Below, piece by piece: positions 56,341-64,000 of a stretch of 64,000 nucleotides of DNA. Origin of the DNA: Aselliscus stoliczkanus (lineage: Eukaryota > Chordata > Mammalia > Chiroptera > Hipposideridae). Below the pieces are notes generated by a model. It was not told the DNA's origin. It saw nothing but the letters and a program-made list of their open reading frames with translations, and did not search any database. How positions within the stretch are numbered: the stretch's first letter is position 1; each line of letters begins with the position of its first letter. The stretch lies in the NCBI GenBank assembly GCA_033961575.1, contig CM066736.1:79756852-79820851 (forward strand), read 5' to 3'. The position numbers were made by a program, and so were the translations under genes.

Positions 56341-59289
56341 ACATGTCCGAGGGAGGAGGAGAGCAAAAGTAAATGCTCCTCTAGTAGAGAAGGAAAGTAA
56401 ATGGGTGAGTAAAACAGTTTGATTTTAGGGCAGCTTTGAGGTCTCATGCACATTAGTAAGGCCACTTGATAATTGTTACCAGAGTTACAATGAAAAGAGG
56501 AAGTTTTGGGTGGAGAGGGAAGGTTTTGGGGCAGTTGCCTTCTGTGGGTTGTGTTGAGTGTGCAGGAATGCAGAGACCCAATGCCTGCCTTGTTTTCCCC
56601 TTGAGAGACATGATACCCATAAAATCTCTATGGGAAGCTGAGGGACAGGAGGTCTTCTCTATCTGCTTCCTAATGGGCAGGGGCATAGAGCTGTCCCTAC
56701 CTATTTGGGTGATTCACTCAACTCTCACCCCAGCTGATCTCAGATGAGAGGAAGGGGTCTCGAGATCTACCTGGAAGACCGTGTTGACTTCTTTGGTTGT
56801 GACTGGCAATCTTGCTGGGGTGTCCCCTGTATCCCAAGGCCCCTGAATGAGGAAAAATAGATTTTAATTAATAAAGTTAAAAGTGTTGGCTTAAAGAGAA
56901 GAGCTCAAAGCTATTGATGAGGAGTGGCTGCGTGGTGGAATATCTGTCAGCTCTATGGAGCCTGTGGCCATTCAACGAGTCACGTGGCATCAGTTGTCCA
57001 GGAGCTGGGCCCAGAATGGGTTGGAAAGAACATTAGGCTTCACTGATTACAATCAACAAGTATAAATCACAAGTTTTAGGGTAATTATCTAAAGTAGGAG
57101 GTAGGCGATTTCTGTGATTCAGATTGAAAACAATCTATTGTTTATGATTAAGATACTGATTTATAGAATGATTAAGAAACGGGGATAGGAGCTAAAAAAT
57201 AAACTGGGAGAAAGGAAGCTTTAAGAAAAAGTAAACTTAAAATCCCTATAAGAAAGAAAACTTAAAGTTTTTCAGTGGGGGAGCTACTTGCTTGGCCCAT
57301 ATCAGTATGGCTGTGTATTTCTCTAGTTACACTAAGTCTCTTGGGTATGGGTGTGGTGTTAGTGGGAATTCTTTTGAACCAGGATTGTCCTTTTACCAAA
57401 TGAGTAAAAGAGACAAAGAGAGACACGGGGACGCAGGGGTGTATACAATAGAGTGATTATGCTCGTGAACCATGGGATTTAAACCAAGTAAAGGAAGTGA
57501 GAATAGGGTGAGGGCAGTGAAAAATGGGCTATATGAAGTTGAGGAATTTAGAGAATCATGGTAGTAGAGGGAGCGAAGTCAAAAGATATGAGGGAGTAGA
57601 ATGAAATTGCGGGTATGGTGGGATTACAGTTCCTGGGAGTGACAAGATCTAGGTAGTGACAAGATCCAAGTTTCCACAATGAGTTAGTGACTAAGGTAGG
57701 TGGAGGACAGGACAAACAGGAGCTAAGAGGCTAGGATACTGAAATCACCAAGAATTTTGAAAGGAGTTATGTTAGAGTGACAGTGAACAAAGCTAAAATC
57801 TTCAGTGAATGAGGGAAAGTGAACCAGTGGCCAGCTGACAACTGTAGCAGGAGGAATAGTGGGGTGGTATAGTTTGATACCATAATATTTAAAGGCAGTA
57901 AAGTTGGAGTGGAGGGAGGGAGAATTAGGAACAAGGAAAATAACCTATCCCACTTCCAGGCCCAGTGGTGGGAGAGGTTAGAGAGAATTATCAACTACCA
58001 CTTAAGAGGGTCAGATATGTTTAAAAGTATGTTTATAGCTGCACAGAGAAAGGATAGAAGAAAATAATACAAAATGTTAAGTGGTGGAAAGGTTTGGGTG
58101 ATGTTTCATTTTATTTATACTTTTCTGTAATTTCAAGCTATCTATAGTGAATGTATATCATTTTATAATCCATTTTTAAAAAGTGTTATTAAAAAAGAAG
58201 CAGTTGACCTGTCGTGCCTCACATAGGCATAAGTGGCAGCATTTATAGAACCGGGCCTCCCGACTCCAGACTGTATCGCACCATGCCTCTCGGTTAACAC
58301 TCAGATTACTCTTGTTCCTCCTTCGCTGCCTGGCCATGGCTGCTCTGCCATCCCTTCCTTAAGTATTCTGCGTCCTTGTCTTCCATACACAGCTGCGGGC
58401 AAGGAGGAAGAACTCATTGGAGTGGAGATGGAGGGGGTTAAAAAGAACAATGTCCCTTTCTCTCTCCCATTTCAACCTACAGTTTTATTGGATGAAAGAG
58501 AAGAGGGGGAGAGGAAATAAATGAAAGATTTTCAGAGGAGTTGATACCCACGTCAACAGGGGGAGGCAGTAAGCATTAAGGTTGTGTAAATAGGATCATA
58601 GCATGTATCTTCCCTGCCTGCTTTTCACAGAGAGGAGCCCATGGTTCCTCTCAGGACTGCTTTTCTCATCATTCCCAAATCCATAGTTGTAGGTTTCTCT
58701 CTCTCTGTCTCTGTCTCTCTTGCATGCTTTGACCCATTTCTCTAAAAGTAATCAGGATAGTAATAATAAATAGTATTTATTGAGCTCTTACTGTGTACTA
58801 GGCAATGTCTTAAACACTTTACACGTATTAGCTTGTTAAGTCTCACAGCAGTCTTATGAGTTCATGGTCCTGCTATCCCGAATTTATTGATGGAGAAACT
58901 GAGGCACTGAGTGTTAGGCTTTCTAATTACTACCTCAGTCTGCCTCCTGATGTTACTACTTGGAGGTTTTGTAGGTCTACATATATGCCAGGCATGATTC
59001 TGGAGACAACAGATGAATTGATCAAGTGGAACTTATTTTCTAGTTAGAAAATAAATAGATAAAAAGCAAGTAAACATTAAATAAAATAATTATAGATTAT
59101 AATGATTGGCCTGAAGGAAATAAGCAAGGCGATGTGTGTGTGTAAATATGGGATACTGCGGATGGGAAAGGCTTTATTTCAGGAAGGTTTCTCTGAGAAA
59201 GGGACAGTGGATCAGAGAGGGAGCCAAAAAATATAAAGTTCCGAAAGCCTGAAATGTCACTATTTTTGGCTCTTCTTTCTCCCATACTC

Positions 59290-59975
59290 CATGTTATGAC
59301 CCAGTTGGGTTGATTCCATCCTCAGAGTATGTTATTGTCATTTGGATGGCCCTCACCCTTTGTTGTGTCCCCATTCCTGCCTTCCTGAACTGGAAGAGTC
59401 TTTTAACAGGGCTTCCTTGCTATCTGCAGTTCCTCTCCGCTGCAGTCCCCATGGGTGTCATTAATCACTTCTCCATTCAAACCACTCTTCTGCTCAGAAC
59501 CTGCAATAATTCCTTATTGTTTGCTTTATTAAGAACAAAATCCTGTAGCATTCAAGACCTTTCACCCTATGACCTCACTCACCTTTCCAGTTTGCTGGTC
59601 TAGTGTCTGCCCATGCTCATTTCTTTCTTGTTTCTATCTTTAGCCCGCATTTCTCCCTTTGCCTGGAATGCCTCTCCCATGCACTTCCCTCCTTTATCAG
59701 TCCCATCCATCTTTTAAGTCCCATCTCAGATACTGCCCCTTTTTGGAGCCATTTCTTAATCTCCTGGAAAGTGTGTGATTGGGTCAGATCTTTCTTTGTA
59801 CTTACTTCTCTTATGGCAGGTGTTTTACTTTAGCCTTGTATTAAAATCTTTTGTACCTTTGTTTTAATCCCCTTTTAAAGCAGGAACCCTGTCTTATAAG
59901 TACGTATCCATACTCCTCCATAGCATATTGAAAATTGCTTTACTTATGAATGTTTGTTGAATTTATATCTTCACT
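59290..59975 (+). mobile_element. L2 LINE 3' end
   Basis: TTCTGCTCAGAACCTGCAAT, AAATCCTGTAGCATTCAAG and TTTGCCTGGAATGCCTCTCC are characteristic L2 strings in order on the plus strand. Confidence 0.75.
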
Positions 59976-60044
59976 AATGTTTGTTGAATTTATATCTTTC
60001 TCCATCTCCTCTTTCCTGCTTATCTACACATTGAGGTAAAGAAG

Positions 60045-60045
<1 letters not shown>

Positions 60046-60091
<46 letters not shown>
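60046..60091. repeat. (GT)n microsatellite
   Basis: About 23 GT units in PRCP intron 1. It follows a local tandem duplication of a TGTTTGTTGAATTTATATCT segment at 59948-59999. Confidence 0.95.
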
Positions 60092-60092
<1 letters not shown>

Positions 60093-60729
60093 GGGAACAA
60101 TGTGGAAACTTGATTCACAACTGTCTAGAGTCCTTTTCGGGAACAAAGTAGAATGTCATGCAAATGAAAACAGACCTGCTTGTTCTCATTCTGGGAGCTG
60201 TGGCTACTTGTCTGCTGGCCTTTCTTCCAACATATCTATAGAGAAAGAGTCATGGAAGGGAGTGCAGCAGCTCCTGGTGTTTGTTTGTTTGTGTTGTGTA
60301 TGAGTGAAGGCTAAGGGAAAGGTATAGAAGGAACACATTGAGAAAAATGTCTCCTTAAAGACTTCTTCTGTGATAACTGTGCACTGTCCATATTTATTAT
60401 AGAGCTAAAGGCAGTCCTTCCTAGGATTTTGGTTCTTCATTTGCAAACAAGAGGCCAATTAACTATGTATATTTGTAAATCCTTACTTTCTATTATGTGT
60501 GTGTCAGTTCCAAGTTGCCCCGTGGTCCTGCGACTGGAGAGGAACAGCTGCTGTGTCTCTTTCAAACTCATGATGTTCTCTTTCATGTTGCTGATACTGT
60601 GAGAACTACCCGTATGGGTTAGGAAAAGGCAGATGTCTTAAAGTCAGATTTCTGTAGGAGCTTTCTGTGAGCAGTTCTGCAGTTTGGTTATGTGATACAA
60701 TGAAGTATAGCACTATTATAACATTTATG

Positions 60730-60960
60730 TAATAAAGCAGCACAGTTATATATTCGTTTAACAGATATTTATCAAACTCTTCCTATGTGCCATGCACTGT
60801 GTTAATAGCTGGGGATAAGTGGAAAGCAAAGACAGACCTCATGAAGTTTACAGTTTAATGGGAAAGAGGATAGTGACAAATAGCTACAAGTGTGACGTGT
60901 GCTGTAAGGAAGTAGTTTGTAGTAGGATCTACAATGGAGTCCTAAGTATTAGGGAATCCT
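60730..60960. mobile_element. L2 fragment
   Basis: CTATGTGCCATGCACTGTG, ATGAAGTTTACAGTTTAATG and GGTGTTAAAGCAGAGACC-like strings follow L2 order. Confidence 0.55.
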
Positions 60961-61439
60961 CTAGGCAGCAGTGGTGTTAAAGCAGAGACCAGAAAGCTGA
61001 GTAGGAGGTAGCCAGGAGAAGGAGAAGATGGAGATTTCTGTCAGGTCAAGGGTGTGTCACGTACAAGATCCCGAGTTAGGAAAGAGCAGGTCACGTTGGA
61101 GCAACTGAAAGGAGGTCAGTAAGACGGGGACGGGGCAGAGCTGATGAGCAGGAGGTGAGTTCCTCCACATCGAGGTCAGTATTGTTACTCTTTCCACTTA
61201 AGCACTTACGGTGTGGGTATTCCTTCCTGAAGCTTCCATTGTCTTCACTGGTGTAGGGCAGAGCATGCTCTGTTGACCAGAGTAGATGCATTTACCTCAA
61301 GGCAGGTTCTGCACAAGAGCTCTTAATATATCTATCTTTCACCCTGCGGGGAGGTACTACTGCATCTATTTTACAGAGGAGTAGAAGGGCTCAGAGGTGA
61401 AGTCATAAGCGGTCTGACAGTGAAGTCTGCGAACTTGTT

Positions 61440-61975
61440 TTCAATGATGTAGCTAACTTTTTTTGCTATTAGAGGGTTTATTCATTATGAATTTGCACCA
61501 ACTGGACAAACAGTTAACCAAGTTTATTATCTGGAAGTGCTGAAAAGGCTGCATGAAAAAGTTAGACAACCTGAACTTTTCACCAACAATTCATGGCTCT
61601 TGCATCACAACAATGCACCAGTTCACATGGCACTGTCTGTGAGGGAGTTTTTAGCCAGTAAACAAATAACTATTGGAACACCTTCCCTACTCACCTGATC
61701 TGGCCCCCAATGATGTCTTTCTTTACCCAAAGATAAGGAAATATTGAAAGGAAGATATTTGGATGACATTCAGGACATCAAGGGTAATATGACGACAGCT
61801 CTGATGACCACTCCAGAAAAAGAGTTCCAAATTGCTTTGAAGGGTGGACTAGACATTGGCGTGGGTGCATAGCTTCCCAAGGGGAGTACTTTGAAGGTGA
61901 CCATAGTGATATTCAGCAATGGGGTATGTAGCACTTTTTCTAGGATGAGTTCATGAACTTAATTGTCCGACCTCA
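61440..61975 (+). pseudogene. mariner transposase fossil
   Basis: Degenerate C-terminal half of a DD34D mariner transposase. Recognisable pieces are the block before WLLHHNNAPVHMALSVREFL and, after a frameshift, YSPDLAPNDVFL. In the HHDNAP motif the catalytic Asp is Asn here; the third Asp in SPDLAP-ND is retained. The element ends near GTCCGACC at about 61975, a typical terminal repeat of this family. The 5' half is missing and several stops are present, so it is inactive. Confidence 0.8.
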
Positions 61976-62166
61976 TATTGCACTGTTATAGCACTGGTGA
62001 CTGGAAACTGGACAGAAAGTCAAAAGCAAAAGCATATCACATACCCAGCCACATCGTATTTGGTGTGTAAGAGGCCCTTACTGTCACCAAGTCACTGCCC
62101 TGTGGCTATCATCAGTTCCAAGATAGCTGCAATCCGTTTTTTTTTTTAATTTTACTTTGCCATTTA

Positions 62167-62190
62167 TTGTTTGTTTGTTTGTTTGTTTAA
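62167..62190. repeat. (TTTG)n short tandem repeat in the HAL1-like tail
   Basis: About six GTTT units next to the AATAAA of the minus-strand HAL1-like element. Confidence 0.85.
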
Positions 62191-62720
62191 AAAATTAGTT
62201 TCAGGTGTACAAAGCAGTGCACAACATTTAAACCCCTCATGAAGTGATAACCCATCCCCCAAGCTACTACCCCTCTGACATCTTCTATAGCTGTTACAAT
62301 ACCATTGATTATCTTCCCTATGTTGTACTCCACATCCCCTGACTACATATACTTATATATTTAGTTATAGTTGACATTCAGTATTATTCTACTTCAGTTT
62401 CAGGTATATAGTGCATTAGACACAGTCTATGAATTGATCCCCCTGATAAGTCCAGTGCCCATATGGTACCTTACATGATCTTTACAACATACTGTATTAA
62501 GTACCAATTTGTATTTCTTGATGCCTTTACCTTTTTCACCCTGCCCCCAACCCCTTCCCATCTGTCACCCTGATAGATCTAGTACCTATCTGGCACCATA
62601 CCTAGTATTTTCAATATTATTGATTATAGTCTTGAGGGTATGCTACATCCCATGACTACTGTGTAAAAACCAATTTGTACTTCTCAATCCCTTCCCCTTT
62701 CACCCGTCCTTAACCCCCTC

Positions 62721-63605
62721 TCATCTTAAAGAAGCCCCTCTAAGAGTCCTTGTAATACTGGTTTGGTGGTGATTAACTAACTCCTTCAGCTTTTTCTTGT
62801 CTGGGAAGCTCCTTATTTGTCCTTCAATTCTAAATGACAGTCCTGCTGGGTAGAGCAATCTTGGTTGTGTGTCCTTGCTTTTCATCACTTGGAATACTTT
62901 GTGCCACTCCCTTCTTACCCACAAAGTTTCTGTTGAGAAATCAGCTACCAGTCTTATGGGGGTCCCTTGTAGGTAACTAACTGCTTTTCTCTTAATGCTT
63001 TTAAGATTTCTTTCTTTGTACTTAACCTTTGGCACTTTAATTATGATGTGTCTTGGTGTTGGCCTCTTTGGGCTTATCTTGTTTGGGACTCTCTGTGCCT
63101 TCTCGGCTTGTATGTCTATTCCCTTCACCACGTTAGGGAAGTTTTTTGTCATTATTTCTTCAAATAGGTTTGAAATTCCTTGCTCTCTCTCTTCTCCTTC
63201 TGATACCCCTATAATGTGAATGTTGGTATGCTTGATATTGTCCCAGAGGCCTCTTAAAATCTCCTCAATTTTTTGGATTCTTTTTTCTTTTTGCTGTTCT
63301 GGTTGGGTGTTTTCTGCTACCTTATTTTCTACATTGCTGGTTGGATCCTCTGCTTCATCTAATCTACTGTTGGTTCCCTGTAATATATTCTTCATTTCCT
63401 TTATTGTATCCTTTATTTCTGACTGTTTCTTTTTTATGGTTTCCATCTTTATTTTTATGCTTCCTGTCTCTCTGTTGAAGTTCTCCCTGAGATCATTGGG
63501 CATTCTTATAACCAGTGTTTGGAACTCTGCATCTGATAGATTGCTTATCTCCATTTTGCTTAGTTCTTCTTCTGGATCTTTGTTCTGTTCTTTTATTTGG
63601 GACAT
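62721..63605 (-). CDS. L1-type ORF1 protein of the HAL1-like element
   Basis: A 294-codon uninterrupted frame. It contains an acidic start with KMEISNLSDAEFQTLVIRM, a coiled-coil region with IKIKMETIKKKQSEIKDTI and SRLDEAED, the RRM block LWDNIKHTNIHIIGVSEGEE and the C-terminal domain with RPTPRHIIIKVPKVKYKE and QPRLLYPAGLSFRIEGQI. It ends after KLKELVNHHQTSITRTLRG plus four residues rather than the usual L1 ORF1 end. ORF1p is the nucleic-acid chaperone and trimer-forming coat of the L1 RNP. Intactness suggests a fairly recent insertion, though expression is not implied. Confidence 0.85.
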   Translation of the reverse strand: MSQIKEQNKDPEEELSKMEISNLSDAEFQTLVIRMPNDLRENFNRETGSIKIKMETIKKKQSEIKDTIKEMKNILQGTNSRLDEAEDPTSNVENKVAENTQPEQQKEKRIQKIEEILRGLWDNIKHTNIHIIGVSEGEEREQGISNLFEEIMTKNFPNVVKGIDIQAEKAQRVPNKISPKRPTPRHIIIKVPKVKYKERNLKSIKRKAVSYLQGTPIRLVADFSTETLWVRREWHKVFQVMKSKDTQPRLLYPAGLSFRIEGQIRSFPDKKKLKELVNHHQTSITRTLRGASLR

Positions 63606-64000
63606 GTTTCTATGTCTCCCTGTTTTGGCTGCCTCCCTGTGTTTGTTTCTGTGTATTAGGTAGGGCTGCTATGTCTTTTGGTCGTAGTATGAATGGCCTA
63701 TGTAGTAGGTGTGCTGTGGGGTTCAGAGGCGCAGTCTTTCTGGTCACCTGAACCACGTGCTCCAGGTGTGTCCCTTGTGTGGGTTGTGTGTGCCCTCCTC
63801 TGTAGTTGAGCCTTGGTTGATAATTGCACATCAATGGGAGGGACTGACACTTGGGCTCACTGGTTGTGAGGAATGGCCTTGACTACAGGAAGAGTTGTTG
63901 TGTAGGTAGTGACCCTACATAGCAGGATCTGCCTCAGCAGGACTCTGGTGTCTGCCCAGTCTGCTCTTTGGGTGTGTCTTTCTAGGAGGCAGCTGGGTGA

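Larger units (their letters stand above)
48846..64000 (+). other. PRCP: PRCP intron 1 (left part)
   Basis: No further PRCP exon (beginning VDHF in the family) was found to the window end. The intron holds L2, MIR, L1 3' end, RTE, mariner and HAL1-like repeats, described separately. The stretches 49000-50690, 53440-54180 and 56900-58200 contain mostly unique AT-rich sequence with no feature I can support beyond short MIR-like pieces. Confidence 0.7.
62139..64000 (-). mobile_element. HAL1-like half-LINE (ORF1 only), 5' part beyond window
   Basis: On the minus strand an ORF1 at 63605-62721 is followed directly by about 580 bp of 3'UTR and an A-rich tail (AATAAA near 62165, then A11 at about 62150). 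No ORF2 sequence intervenes. Sequence from 63606 to the window end is its 5'UTR. The 3'UTR is like that of the L1 at 6715-7440 and contains imperfectly repeated modules (TACAAATTGGT...). Absence of ORF2 is the definition of HAL1 elements. Confidence 0.75.

Noticed and set aside
58233..58520. A 95-codon plus-strand frame in PRCP intron 1
   Set aside because: No splice context, no recognisable domain, and a composition consistent with chance.
1..64000. CRISPR array, operon or phage-like defence system
   Set aside because: The DNA is vertebrate nuclear sequence; no regularly spaced direct repeats with unique spacers and no compact gene clusters are present.
1..64000. Endogenous retrovirus with gag, pol or env
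   Set aside because: No retroviral protein motif or paired LTRs were recognised; the only LTR-like piece (24870-25040) is an old, uncertain fragment.

Overview
The window is mammalian nuclear DNA: spliced genes with GT/AG introns, a CpG-rich divergent promoter, and many L1, L2, MIR and tRNA-derived SINE copies. I place it in a bat. The copy at 42547-42931 has the layout I associate with the bat VES SINE family (GGCCRGYC head, tRNA-like B box, C-rich 3' part ending in a CCCCAATAAAATCTT-like motif), and related short and long SINEs occur throughout. A horseshoe-bat-like (Yinpterochiroptera) source is my best guess; the genus cannot be settled from this window.

Three protein-coding genes are recognised, in the order I know from human 11q14.1. 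(1) RAB30, + strand: its last two coding exons are at 4126-4309 and 9199-9449. The first 59 or so codons lie left of the window. A repeat-poor flank after the stop probably holds a long 3'UTR. (2) DDIAS (C11orf82/Noxin), - strand, convergent with RAB30: the complete reading frame was assembled from four exons (39778-39666, 35145-34984, 33535-33418, 32181-29581). It totals 2994 nt, or 997 codons plus stop. A polyA signal lies at 29305-29300, and a probable 5' non-coding exon ends at 47293. (3) PRCP, + strand: only the first coding exon (48684-48845, signal peptide and N-terminus) is present, and the rest of the window is its first intron. DDIAS and PRCP are head to head across a CpG-rich segment with paired ETS motifs and CCAAT boxes.

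Most of the rest is mobile-element history. There is a 5'-truncated L1 with target-site duplications and a large internal ORF2 deletion (19347-23382), and a half-LINE (HAL1-like) with a nearly intact ORF1 and no ORF2 (62139 to the right edge). Older material includes L1 3' ends, an RTE-type reverse transcriptase relic (51300-51930) and a mariner transposase fossil (61440-61975). A TA-flanked MITE family has three copies within 5 kb, two of them split by SINEs. At least fourteen tRNA-derived SINEs are present, many with clear target-site duplications.

The observations most worth a second look are: a 432-bp unclassified insertion with an 11-bp target duplication (17396-17827); a 14-bp-duplicated tailless U6 fragment (8685-8713); a SINE that appears to carry 3'-transduced sequence (40490-40952); and an upstream ORF in the DDIAS 5' exons that would stop four bases before the main start codon and could be lengthened by an in-frame 141-nt cassette exon. 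I saw no CRISPR array, no operon and no prokaryotic system.
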